Shown piece by piece: positions 24,983-32,641 of a stretch of DNA of 51,300 nucleotides; position 1 is the first letter of the stretch; every line of letters starts with the position of its first letter. Origin of the DNA: Planctomycetota bacterium (lineage in GTDB: Bacteria; Planctomycetota; UBA1135; GCA-002686595). The notes under the pieces are model-generated. The model ran no database searches. It had not been told where the DNA came from and saw nothing but the letters and a program-made list of their open reading frames with translations. The stretch spans positions 1 through 51,300 of the forward strand of contig NZBA01000047.1 in the NCBI GenBank assembly GCA_002686265.1. The letters are read 5' to 3'. The position numbers and the translations under genes are program-made.

Positions 24983-25281
24983 TCGCCGCGGCGATGGCGG
25001 CGCTGCTCGCCTGCATGGTCCTCTCCCTGGTGCGCTCGGTCCTCGGTCCGACGGTCTTCGACCGCGTCCTGGCCCTCAACAGCTTCGGCACCAAGACCGT
25101 GCTCCTGATCGCCGTCCTGGGCTTCCTGACGGGTCGACCGGACTTCCTCGACCTGGCGTTGGTCTACGGCCTGATGAACTTCATCGGCACGATCGCCGTG
25201 ATGAAGTTCACGCGCTTTGGGGACCTGGCGGGGATGGAGCGCGATTTGGACGGCGACTCGGGCGAGGGGGCTCCCCGATGA
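24979..25281 (+). CDS. mrpF: Na+/H+ antiporter subunit MrpF/MnhF
   Basis: A 100-aa protein with three membrane helices. The conserved MrpF core 'RSVLGPTVFDRVLALNSFGTKTVLLIAVLGFLTGRPDFLDLALVYGLMNFIGTIAVMKF' (including the Asp of 'GPTxxDRxxAxN') is intact. MrpF is a small core subunit whose conserved Asp lies on the proposed ion path of the Mrp complex. ATG 24979 overlaps the mrpE stop (ATGA), and the gene's own stop overlaps mrpG in the same way. Confidence 0.92.
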   Translation: MIAAAMAALLACMVLSLVRSVLGPTVFDRVLALNSFGTKTVLLIAVLGFLTGRPDFLDLALVYGLMNFIGTIAVMKFTRFGDLAGMERDLDGDSGEGAPR

Positions 25282-25604
25282 GCCTCGTTCTCGAGGTCGC
25301 GGGCGGGTTCTTGCTCCTCACCGGGAGCGCGGTGATCCTGATCGGCTCTGTCGGCCTGCTGCGCCTGCCCGACTTCTACGCGCGCATCCACGCCGCGGGG
25401 ATGACCGACCCCCTGGGCGTCTGGCTGATCCTCGCGGGGCTGGCGTGCCTGGCGGGCTGGAGCCTGGTTCTGATCAAACTCCTGATGCTCGGGGCCTTCT
25501 GCCTCTTGACGAGCCCGCTCTCGAGCCACGCCCTGGCCAAGGCCGCCTGGCTGCGGGGCCTGCGCCCGCTGACCGAGGAGGCAGAGGAGGACCAGCGTGG
25601 CTGA
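25278..25604 (+). CDS. mrpG: Na+/H+ antiporter subunit MrpG/MnhG
   Basis: A 108-aa protein with three helices and the MrpG signature 'GSVGLLRLPDFYARIHAAGMTDPLGVWLILAGL'. It is a small membrane subunit of the Mrp antiporter. It overlaps mrpF by 4 nt and the following gene by 8 nt, with AGAGGAGG (25583-25590) inside its 3' end serving the next start. Confidence 0.92.
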   Translation: MSLVLEVAGGFLLLTGSAVILIGSVGLLRLPDFYARIHAAGMTDPLGVWLILAGLACLAGWSLVLIKLLMLGAFCLLTSPLSSHALAKAAWLRGLRPLTEEAEEDQRG

Positions 25605-26238
25605 CGTGATCCACCTCGTGCTCTTCACCCTGCTGGCCACCGTCGCCTTCGCCATCATCCGCCTCCACGACCTCTTCGCCGCCGTGATGCTGGCGGGGGT
25701 CTTCTCGCTCCTCTCGGCCGCGCTCTTCACGGTCATGGACGCCGTGGACGTCGCCTTCACCGAGGCGGCGGTGGGAGCGGGCATCTCGACGATCCTGATG
25801 CTGGGCACCCTGGCGCTGACCGACAGCGAGGAGAAACCCGAGTTCAACCGGCGTAGGCCCCTGGCCTTGGTGGCGGTCTGCTTGGCGGGCGCGGCGTTCT
25901 TCTACGGCACCCTCGACATGCCCGCCTACGGCGATCCTACGGCGCCCATCCACGGGCACCCGATCGTCGAGCGCTACATGGAGACTTCCCTGGAGGAGAT
26001 CCAGATCCCCAACGTCGTGACCGCCGTCCTGGCTTCCTACCGCGGCTACGACACCTTCGGCGAGACGACAGTGGTCTTCACCGCGGCCGTCGGTGTGCTG
26101 CTCGGCCTCGGGGCGGGGCGACGGCGACGCAAGGTGCTCGGCCGCGCCACCGATGGCGATCAGGAGCCGGATGCCGTCCCCGAGACCTGGCAGTCGGTAG
26201 GCCCGGCGGTCGGTGGCGACGAGGAGAAGAGTCCGTGA
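25597..26238 (+). CDS. MrpA C-terminal-like subunit (DUF4040/MbhD plus MbhE-like)
   Basis: A 213-aa membrane protein corresponding to the C-terminal segments of MrpA, here a separate gene. The DUF4040/MbhD-like part ('LHDLFAAVMLAGVFSLLSAALFTVMDAVDVAFTEAAVGAGISTILML') covers about residues 20-75. The MbhE-like part ('NVVTAVLASYRGYDTFGETTVVFTAAVGVLLGL') covers about 138-170. The tail of about 40 residues is hydrophilic. A separate MbhD/E-type protein is the rule in archaeal Mbh/Mbx complexes and in group 2 Mrp operons. The long NuoL-like half of MrpA is not fused to it. It starts at GTG 25597 and overlaps mrpB by 4 nt. Confidence 0.85.
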   Translation: MADVIHLVLFTLLATVAFAIIRLHDLFAAVMLAGVFSLLSAALFTVMDAVDVAFTEAAVGAGISTILMLGTLALTDSEEKPEFNRRRPLALVAVCLAGAAFFYGTLDMPAYGDPTAPIHGHPIVERYMETSLEEIQIPNVVTAVLASYRGYDTFGETTVVFTAAVGVLLGLGAGRRRRKVLGRATDGDQEPDAVPETWQSVGPAVGGDEEKSP

Positions 26239-26657
26239 CCCGCCACGTCATCCTCCGCGCCCTCGCGAAGCTCCTGATCCCCTGCATCATGCTCTTCGCG
26301 CTCTACGTGCAGTTTCACGGTGACTACGGCCCCGGTGGGGGCTTTCAGGCGGGCGTGATCTTCGCCGCTGCGATCATCCTCTACGCCTTGATCTTCGGCC
26401 TCGACGAGGCCCGACGGGCCTTCCCGCCGCGCGCGATGGAGCTCTGCGTCGCGGCCGGTGTACTGCTCTACGGCGGCACCGGCGTGGCCTCGATGGTCTT
26501 GGGCGCGAACTTCCTCGACTACGGTGCCCTGGCCCACGACCCGGTCCACGGCCAACACTACGGGATCCTGCTGGTCGAGCTCGGAGTCGGCATCACGGTC
26601 ACGGCGGTGATGGTGACGCTGTTCTTCCTCTTCGCCGGGAGGAGGCGCGTCGAGTGA
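26235..26657 (+). CDS. mrpB: Na+/H+ antiporter subunit MrpB/MnhB
   Basis: A 140-aa, four-helix protein with the MrpB signature 'FALYVQFHGDYGPGGGFQAGVIFAAAIILYAL'. It is usually annexed to MrpA in the core complex. The start is GTG 26235 within the preceding stop (GTGA) and its stop overlaps mrpC in the same manner. Confidence 0.93.
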   Translation: MTRHVILRALAKLLIPCIMLFALYVQFHGDYGPGGGFQAGVIFAAAIILYALIFGLDEARRAFPPRAMELCVAAGVLLYGGTGVASMVLGANFLDYGALAHDPVHGQHYGILLVELGVGITVTAVMVTLFFLFAGRRRVE

Positions 26658-27019
26658 GTGCCGGTCACTACCAGTACTGGATCGTCGCCGTGTTGATGAT
26701 GACCGGTCTCTACGTCGTCATCGCCAAGGGAAACATGATCAAGAAGATCATCGGCCTGAACGTCTTTCAGGTCTCGGTGATCCTGTTCTACGTCACCATG
26801 GGCAAGGTCGAGGGCGGGACGGCGCCGATCATCGCCGAGGGCTTCGAGGTCTACTCGAACCCGGTCCCGCACGTACTGATGCTGACCGCCATCGTGGTCG
26901 GGGTGGCGACCACCGCCCTGGCCCTCTCCCTGGTCGTGCGCATCCACGAGGCCTACGGGAGCGTGGAGGAGGACGAGGTCCTGGCCATGGAGGATGACTC
27001 GTGCGGAGGCGGCGGCTGA
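26654..27019 (+). CDS. mrpC: Na+/H+ antiporter subunit MrpC/MnhC (NuoK-like)
   Basis: A 121-aa, three-helix protein homologous to NuoK of complex I. The conserved 'GLYVVIAKGNMIKKIIGLNVFQVSVILFYV' and 'DPVPHVLMLTAIVVGVATTALAL'-type blocks are present; here the latter reads 'NPVPHVLMLTAIVVGVATTALALSLV'. In Mrp it lies between the A and D subunits. The tail ends in a Cys/Gly-rich stretch after acidic residues. GTG 26654 overlaps the mrpB stop, and the next gene begins directly after its stop. Confidence 0.92.
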   Translation: MSAGHYQYWIVAVLMMTGLYVVIAKGNMIKKIIGLNVFQVSVILFYVTMGKVEGGTAPIIAEGFEVYSNPVPHVLMLTAIVVGVATTALALSLVVRIHEAYGSVEEDEVLAMEDDSCGGGG

Positions 27020-28501
27020 ATGGACGCCCAGCTCCCCGCGCTGCAGATCGTCATCCCGCTCCTCGCGGCGCCGCTGTGCGTCGCGCTGCGCGCCTCGCGC
27101 GCAGCGTGGCTGATTGCCGTCACCGCCTGCTGGTCCTCCCTGGCGGTGGCCATCTCCCTTCTGCGGCGCGTTCTCGCCGAGGGCGAGGCGATTTCCTACC
27201 ACGTCGGCGGCCACGCGCCACCGCACGGGATCGAGCTGCGGGTGGACGCCCTCAACGCCTTCGTGCTGGTGATCGTGACCGGCATCAGCGCCGTCGTCGT
27301 GAGCGCCTCGCGTGCCAGCCTGAGCGAGGAGCTGCCCGAGAAGCGCCACTACCTGTACTTCGCGGCGACCCTGCTGTGCATGACCGGGCTGCTCGGCATG
27401 ACGGTCACCGGCGATGCCTTCAACGTCTTCGTCTTCCTGGAGATCTCCTCCCTCTCGGCCTACTCGCTGATTTCGATGGGCCGCACGCGGCGCGCCCTGA
27501 CGGCGGCCTATCAGTACCTCGTGATGGGCACTCTCGGCGGCACGTTCATCCTGCTGGGCATCGGCCTGCTGTACATGGCCACGGGCTCGTTGAACATGGC
27601 CGACCTGGCCGAGCGGCTCTGTGGCATGGAGTCCAACCGCACGGTCCAGGCCGCCCTGGCCTTCATCGTGCTCGGCGCGAGCATCAAGCTGGCCCTCTTT
27701 CCACTCCACATCTGGTTGCCCAACGCCTACGCCTTCGCGCCGGCAATGGTCACCGCCTTCCTGGCGGCGACCGCGACCAAGGTCGCCTTCTACGTGCTCG
27801 TGCGCTTCCTGTTCGGCGTCTTCGGTACGGACTTCGCCTTCGACGCCATGCACCTGGATCGGGTGCTCATGCCGCTCGCCCTGCTGGCCATGTTCAGCGC
27901 GTCCACCGTGGCGATCTTCCAACGCGATCTGCGGCGCATGCTGGCATTCTCGAGCGTGGCGCAGATCGGCTACATGGTGCTCGGCCTCTCCTTCGCCAGC
28001 GAGCTCGGACTGGCGGGCGGTATCGTCCACCTGTTCAACCATGCGGTCATCAAGAGCTGCCTGTTCCTCGTGATGGCGGCCATCGCCATCGGCGTGGGCT
28101 CGACCAACATCGAGGACCTGCGCGGGATCGGGCGCCGCATGCCGCTGACCATGGCGGCTTTCGTCGTCGGCGGCCTGAGCCTGATCGGCGTGCCGCTGAC
28201 CGTCGGCTTCGTCAGCAAGTGGATCCTGGTGCGCGCCGCCCTCGAGGCGGGCCTGTGGCCGGTGGCAGCCATGATCCTCGCGAGCTCCCTGCTCGCGGTC
28301 GTCTATGTCTGGCGCGTGGTCGAGGTCGCCTGGTTCCAAGCCCCTGCCGAGGACGCGGGGGCCCTGCGCCGGCCGCCGCTTGGCCTGGTGCTCTCGGCCT
28401 GGGTCCTGGCGGCGGCCGCGCTCGTCTTCGGCGTCTTCACCGACGCCACCGCGAGCGTCGCCACCAGGGCCGCCCGCATGTTGATGGAGGCCGGCTCGTG
28501 A
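27020..28501 (+). CDS. mrpD: antiporter-like ion-pumping subunit MrpD (first copy)
   Basis: A 493-aa protein of the NuoN/NuoM/NuoL superfamily (Proton_antipo_M), about 14 helices. Ion-path residues are present: the TM5 glutamate in 'FNVFVFLEISSLSAY' (about E141), the TM7 lysine in 'GASIKLALFPLHIWLP', the TM8 lysine in 'TATKVAFYVLVRF', and the TM12 lysine in 'GFVSKWIL'. All charged positions needed for proton transfer are therefore kept. It begins 1 nt after the mrpC stop and ends in a GTGA overlap with a second NuoL-like gene. Confidence 0.93.
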   Translation: MDAQLPALQIVIPLLAAPLCVALRASRAAWLIAVTACWSSLAVAISLLRRVLAEGEAISYHVGGHAPPHGIELRVDALNAFVLVIVTGISAVVVSASRASLSEELPEKRHYLYFAATLLCMTGLLGMTVTGDAFNVFVFLEISSLSAYSLISMGRTRRALTAAYQYLVMGTLGGTFILLGIGLLYMATGSLNMADLAERLCGMESNRTVQAALAFIVLGASIKLALFPLHIWLPNAYAFAPAMVTAFLAATATKVAFYVLVRFLFGVFGTDFAFDAMHLDRVLMPLALLAMFSASTVAIFQRDLRRMLAFSSVAQIGYMVLGLSFASELGLAGGIVHLFNHAVIKSCLFLVMAAIAIGVGSTNIEDLRGIGRRMPLTMAAFVVGGLSLIGVPLTVGFVSKWILVRAALEAGLWPVAAMILASSLLAVVYVWRVVEVAWFQAPAEDAGALRRPPLGLVLSAWVLAAAALVFGVFTDATASVATRAARMLMEAGS

Positions 28502-29991
28502 GCGTCCAGACGGCCATCTTGGCCTGCGTCTTGTGGCCTCTCGCCGGGGCCCTCGCGGTGGCGGCCTGCGGCGAGCGGCGGCGCAACCTGCGCGAAGCCG
28601 CGAGCCTGCTGACCGCGACCAGCCTCTTCGCCGTCGTCGCCGGCGTGCTCCTGCCCGCCGTCAGCGCCGGGGGCCGCCCGCGGGTGGAGGTCTGCGAGGT
28701 CTTCCCCGGCGTCCCCCTGGCTTTCGAGCTCGAGCCCCTGGGGATGGTCTTCGCGCTGTTGGCCTCGGGGCTGTGGATCGTCACGACGCTCTACGCGATC
28801 GGCTACATGCGCGGCCACGGCGAGGAACACCAGACGCGCTTCTTCGTCTGCTTCGCCCTCGCCATCGCCGGAGCCCTCGGCGTGGCCTTCGCCGCCAACG
28901 TGTTCACCCTGTTCGTCTTCTACGAGGCGATCACCCTCTCGACCTACCCGCTCGTCACCCACCACGGCACGCCGGCGGCCCAACGCGCCGGGCGCCTCTA
29001 TCTCGGCATCCTGATGGGGACGTCGGTCGCCTTCCTGTTGCTGGCGCTGATCTGGACCTACACCATCGCCGGCACCACGGAATTCACCCCCGGTGGGATC
29101 CTGGCGGGCAAGGCCGGCGAGGGGACGATCTCCGTGCTGCTGGCACTGTTCGTGTTCGGCTCGGCGAAAGCAGCCCTGATGCCCTTCCACCGCTGGCTGC
29201 CGGCGGCGATGGTCGCGCCCACGCCGGTCAGCGCCCTGTTGCACGCGGTGGCCGTGGTCAAGGCGGGCGTCTTCACGGTGATGAAGGTGGTCGTGTACGT
29301 CTTCGGCATCGACCTGGTCGGCTCGAGCGCGGCGGGCGAGGTCCTGACCTGGGTCGCGGCGGCAACGATCTTGATCGGCTCCTGCGTGGCGCTGACCAAG
29401 GACAATCTCAAGGCGCGCCTGGCCTACTCGACCATCAGCCAGCTGGCGTACATCGTGCTCGGAGCCGTCCTGGCGAACGAGCTCTCGATACTCGGCGGCG
29501 GCATGCACATCGTCATGCACGCCTTCGGCAAGATCACCCTGTTCTTCTGCGCCGGCGCGATCCTCGTGGGTGCTCACGAGGGCGACGTCAGCCGGATGCG
29601 CGGCCTCGGCCGGCGCATGCCCTTCACCATGCTGGCGTTCTTGATCGGCTCTCTGAGCGTGATCGGCCTGCCGCCCTTGGGAGGAGCGTGGAGCAAGTGG
29701 AACCTGGCCCTCGGCGCGGCGGACGCCGGCCAGAAGGCCATCCTGGGTGTGCTGATGGTCAGCTCCCTGCTCTCGGTCGCCTACCTGATGCCCGTCGTTG
29801 CCCGGGCCTTCTTCTCCGAGCCCGCGGGCGAGCCCGCGCCCAAGGGCAAGGGCGAGCCGAACGGGCACGCCCGCGGCGAGGCGCCCCTGCTGTGCGTCCT
29901 GCCGCCGGTGCTGACGGCAGCGGGCTGCGTGGCCCTGTTCTTCTTCGCCGGCGAGCTGCAGGCACTCCTCGAGGGGATCGAGCTGCGATGA
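28498..29991 (+). CDS. antiporter-like ion-pumping subunit MrpD (second copy)
   Basis: A 497-aa member of the NuoL/M/N superfamily. TM5 glutamate lies in 'LFVFYEAITLSTYPLVTHH', TM7 lysine in 'FGSAKAALMPFHRWLPAAMVAPTPVSALLHAVAVVKAG' (with the second lysine at its end), and TM12 lysine in 'GGAWSKWNLALG'. Compared with the first copy it looks closer to NuoM/MrpA-type pumps ('PTPVSALLHA' motif). Start GTG 28498 lies inside the first copy's stop (GTGA), and its own stop overlaps the next ATG. A much longer frame begins upstream at 27001 but there it would be an out-of-frame overlap of the first copy and is rejected. Confidence 0.9.
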   Translation: MSVQTAILACVLWPLAGALAVAACGERRRNLREAASLLTATSLFAVVAGVLLPAVSAGGRPRVEVCEVFPGVPLAFELEPLGMVFALLASGLWIVTTLYAIGYMRGHGEEHQTRFFVCFALAIAGALGVAFAANVFTLFVFYEAITLSTYPLVTHHGTPAAQRAGRLYLGILMGTSVAFLLLALIWTYTIAGTTEFTPGGILAGKAGEGTISVLLALFVFGSAKAALMPFHRWLPAAMVAPTPVSALLHAVAVVKAGVFTVMKVVVYVFGIDLVGSSAAGEVLTWVAAATILIGSCVALTKDNLKARLAYSTISQLAYIVLGAVLANELSILGGGMHIVMHAFGKITLFFCAGAILVGAHEGDVSRMRGLGRRMPFTMLAFLIGSLSVIGLPPLGGAWSKWNLALGAADAGQKAILGVLMVSSLLSVAYLMPVVARAFFSEPAGEPAPKGKGEPNGHARGEAPLLCVLPPVLTAAGCVALFFFAGELQALLEGIELR

Positions 29992-30239
29992 ACGAAGGCG
30001 CGAAGCGTGGGATGTTCGAGGAGCCGCGAAACGTCGATCGGCTCTTCTGGGGCCTGGCGGCGGTGTGCGGCGCGCTCGTCGTGCTGGAGCTGATCGTCGG
30101 TCGCCACGCCGAGTTCCCCTTCGAGGGCTGGCCGGGATTCTACGGCGTCTTCGGTTTCGCGGTCTTCGTGACCGTCGTCCTGATCGGCAAGCGCCTGCGC
30201 CGCTTCCTGAGGCGCGAGGAGGACTACTATGACCGCTAG
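29988..30239 (+). CDS. small two-helix membrane protein of the antiporter cluster
   Basis: An 83-aa protein with two membrane helices (about 20-40 and 49-67) and an Arg/Glu/Asp-rich end. I do not recognise a family. Start ATG 29988 overlaps the preceding stop (ATGA) and its end overlaps the next pump subunit by 11 nt, so translation is coupled on both sides. This points to a real subunit of the complex; the analogous position in other Mrp-like operons is often taken by small unassigned proteins. Confidence 0.8.
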   Translation: MNEGAKRGMFEEPRNVDRLFWGLAAVCGALVVLELIVGRHAEFPFEGWPGFYGVFGFAVFVTVVLIGKRLRRFLRREEDYYDR

Positions 30240-31968
30240 CGCGGCCGAGTCCCTGGCTCTCCTCCCGCCCGGACTGATCCTGATCCTGGGGGCTCTCGTC
30301 CTGCCCTTCTTGCGCGGGCGCGTGCAGGCGGCGCTGACCTTGCTCCTGCCGTTGGTGAGCTTCGCGCACCTGTCGCTCTTGAGCGACGGCTCGACCACGA
30401 ACCTGGAGGCCCTCGGCGCCTCCTTGACCGTGGTGCGCGTCGATCGGTTGAGCCTGATCTTCGGCATCGTCTTCCACATTGCGGCGGTCCTGAGCGCGCT
30501 CTACGCCCTGCACGTGCGGGACACGACCCAGCACGTCTCGGCGATGGTCTACGTGGGCAGCGCCGTGGGGGCGGTCTTCGCCGGCGATCTGGTCACGCTC
30601 TTCATCTACTGGGAACTGACGGCGGTCTCCTCGGTGTTTCTGATCTGGGCCAGCCGTAGCGAGTGCGCGACCCGGGCGGGCCTGCGCTACCTCGTGATCC
30701 AGGTCGGTTCGGGCGTGCTGCTGTTGGCGGGCGTCGTCTTGCACTACCGGGCGACGGGCTCCCTGGAGTTCACGCGCCTGATCGGGGAGGACGGCAGCCT
30801 GGCGACGGCCGGGCCGGGCGTGCTGCTGATCCTGGCCGCCTTCGGCATCAAGTGCGCCTTCCCCTTGATGCACAACTGGCTCCAGGACGCCTACCCGAAG
30901 GCGACGGTGACCGGCACGGTCTTCCTGAGCGCCTTCACGACCAAGCTTGCCGTCTACACCCTCGTGCGCGGATTCCCGGGCACCGAGGCGTTGATCGGGA
31001 TCGGGGTCGTGATGACCCTGTTCCCCATCTTCTTCGCGGTGATCGAGAACGATCTGCGCAAGGTTCTGGCCTACAGCCTCAACAACCAGCTCGGCTTCAT
31101 GGTCGTCGGCGTCGGCGTCGGCACCGAACTGGCGCTCAATGGCGCCGTGGCCCACGCCTTCGTGCACATCATCTACAAGGGCCTCCTGTTCATGTCGATG
31201 GGCGCCGTGCTCTATCGCACCCAGACCAGCAAGGCCTCGGAGCTCGGTGGCCTCTACCGCTCGATGCCCCTGACGGCCGCCTGCTGCGTCGTCGGCGCAA
31301 TGTCGATCTCCGCCTTCCCCCTCTTCAGCGGCTTCGTGGCCAAGTCCCTGACCCTCTCGGCTGTCGCCGAGGGTCACCACGTCTGGGTCTGGCTGGGCCT
31401 CCTGGCCGCGTCGGCCGGCGTCATGGAGCACTCGGGGATCAAGATTCCGTTCTTCTCCTTCTTCGGCCACGACAGCGGCATCCGCTGCAAGGAAGCGCCG
31501 GTGCACATGCTGCTCGCGATGGGGATCGCGGCCTTCCTGTGCATCGCCATCGGCTGCTACCCCACACCGCTCTACACGCTGTTGCCCTTCGAGGTCGACT
31601 ACGCGCCCTACGCCGATCTGGGGCACTGCCTGACTCAATTGCAGTTGCTGCTCTTCGCGGCCCTGGCTTTCGGCTTCTTGATGCGCACGCGCCTCTATCC
31701 ACCGGAGGTGCCCTCGGTGAACCTGGACAGCGATTGGATCTACCGGCGCTGGCTGCCGCGCATCGTCCGCGCCGTGGGCGGAGTGGGGGCCGAGGCCTCG
31801 GCCGCGCTCGGCGCTCTGGCGGGCCGCTGGCTGGCTCTTGCCCTGCGCGGGGTGCACCTGCTGCACGGGCCGCGCGGAGTCCTGGCGCGGACTTGGTCCA
31901 CCGGCGGTATCGCCCTGTGGGCCATCCTGTGCCTGTTCGGCTACCTGCTCCTGGCCTTCACCCGCTGA
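30229..31968 (+). CDS. antiporter-like ion-pumping subunit (third, NuoL/MrpD-type)
   Basis: A 579-aa NuoL/M/N superfamily protein, longer than the other two. TM5 glutamate is in 'LVTLFIYWELTAVSSVFLIW', TM7 lysine in 'AAFGIKCAFPLMHNWLQDAYPKATVTGTVFLSAFTTKLAVYTLVR' (also the TM8 lysine), and TM12 lysine in 'FSGFVAKSLTLS'. An extended C-terminal region (about 500-579) adds a soluble segment and one final membrane helix. The conserved charged path is intact, so it is likely active. It overlaps the small gene by 11 nt and is the last gene of the cluster. Confidence 0.88.
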   Translation: MTASAAESLALLPPGLILILGALVLPFLRGRVQAALTLLLPLVSFAHLSLLSDGSTTNLEALGASLTVVRVDRLSLIFGIVFHIAAVLSALYALHVRDTTQHVSAMVYVGSAVGAVFAGDLVTLFIYWELTAVSSVFLIWASRSECATRAGLRYLVIQVGSGVLLLAGVVLHYRATGSLEFTRLIGEDGSLATAGPGVLLILAAFGIKCAFPLMHNWLQDAYPKATVTGTVFLSAFTTKLAVYTLVRGFPGTEALIGIGVVMTLFPIFFAVIENDLRKVLAYSLNNQLGFMVVGVGVGTELALNGAVAHAFVHIIYKGLLFMSMGAVLYRTQTSKASELGGLYRSMPLTAACCVVGAMSISAFPLFSGFVAKSLTLSAVAEGHHVWVWLGLLAASAGVMEHSGIKIPFFSFFGHDSGIRCKEAPVHMLLAMGIAAFLCIAIGCYPTPLYTLLPFEVDYAPYADLGHCLTQLQLLLFAALAFGFLMRTRLYPPEVPSVNLDSDWIYRRWLPRIVRAVGGVGAEASAALGALAGRWLALALRGVHLLHGPRGVLARTWSTGGIALWAILCLFGYLLLAFTR

Positions 31969-31985
31969 GGCGGGAGCGACGGCGA

Positions 31986-32015
31986 TTGCCAGCCGGCCGT
32001 CCGGAGCGCTACACT
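31986..32015 (+). promoter_or_regulatory. promoter for the EIIA gene
   Basis: TTGCCA (31986-31991), an 18-nt spacer and TACACT (32010-32015). The start codon follows the -10 box by only 9 nt, so the message would be leaderless or nearly so. It begins just after the last antiporter stop codon. Confidence 0.5.
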
Positions 32016-32024
32016 GCGCGGGAC

Positions 32025-32501
32025 ATGCGCCTGACGGAACTCTTCGCTGCCACGGACCTCGTCATCGGCTTCGACCCCGCCGACAAGTGGGAGTCGATCA
32101 GCCAGCTCGTCGACCACCTCGCTTCCACCGGCCGCCTGCCGGCGGAGTGCCTGGAAGACGTGCGCGAGGCGGTGATCCACCGCGAGCGCTCGATGTCCAC
32201 CGGCATGGAGCGCGGCATCGCCATCCCGCACGCGGCCGTGGACGGGATCGAGACCGTTGCCGCCGCCATGGGGGTCGTGCGCCGCGAGGGCGGCCTGGCC
32301 TTCGAGAGCATCGATGGCCGCCCAGCGCGGCTGGTGGTGCTGCTCGTCATCCCGCGCGCCCAGAAGCTCCTGCACATCCGCACCCTGGCGGACGTTGCGC
32401 GCGTTCTCGGCCAGGACTCGGTTCGCGAGGGGTTGCTCGAGGCGACGACCGACGGCGAGGCCTGGTCGGCGCTGCGCGAGGGTGAGCTCGAAGTTCGCTA
32501 G
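32025..32501 (+). CDS. ptsN: nitrogen-type PTS EIIA protein (PtsN-like)
   Basis: A 158-aa PTS EIIA-2 domain protein. The phospho-accepting histidine is H69 in 'MERGIAIPHAAVDGI', followed by 'VLLVIPRAQKLLHIRTLADVARVL', which is the family's end block. Lone EIIA-Ntr proteins have no sugar permease and act as regulators, for example of K+ transport in enterobacteria. ATG 32025 is used. Promoter placement suggests independent transcription, but the gene stands only 56 nt after the antiporter cluster, which hints at control of ion transport. No EI or HPr gene is nearby. Confidence 0.88.
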   Translation: MRLTELFAATDLVIGFDPADKWESISQLVDHLASTGRLPAECLEDVREAVIHRERSMSTGMERGIAIPHAAVDGIETVAAAMGVVRREGGLAFESIDGRPARLVVLLVIPRAQKLLHIRTLADVARVLGQDSVREGLLEATTDGEAWSALREGELEVR

Positions 32502-32507
32502 CGGCCG

Positions 32508-32552
32508 GCGCCGACCTTCGGTGCGCGTGGTTCGGGGCCCGGTCGGCGCTTT
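32508..32552 (+). terminator. candidate terminator after the EIIA gene
   Basis: GCGCCGACC (32508-32516) pairs perfectly with GGTCGGCGC (32541-32549) across a 24-nt loop and is followed by TTT. A smaller hairpin (CCGA/TCGG) inside the loop could compete. The T-run is short, so the call is tentative. Confidence 0.35.
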
Positions 32553-32641
32553 GCAGCCGACGAGGTCATCGGCGGGAGCGCGTCGCCGGCGCGCCTCACC
32601 GCCATCGCCACCGGCCCGGGGCCTCTGCAAGCGAGATCGGT

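Noticed and set aside
28303..31866. A 1187-codon minus-strand frame opposite the antiporter genes
   Set aside because: Low-complexity Gln/Arg/His/Asp-rich translation with no motif, antisense to three well-supported membrane proteins.
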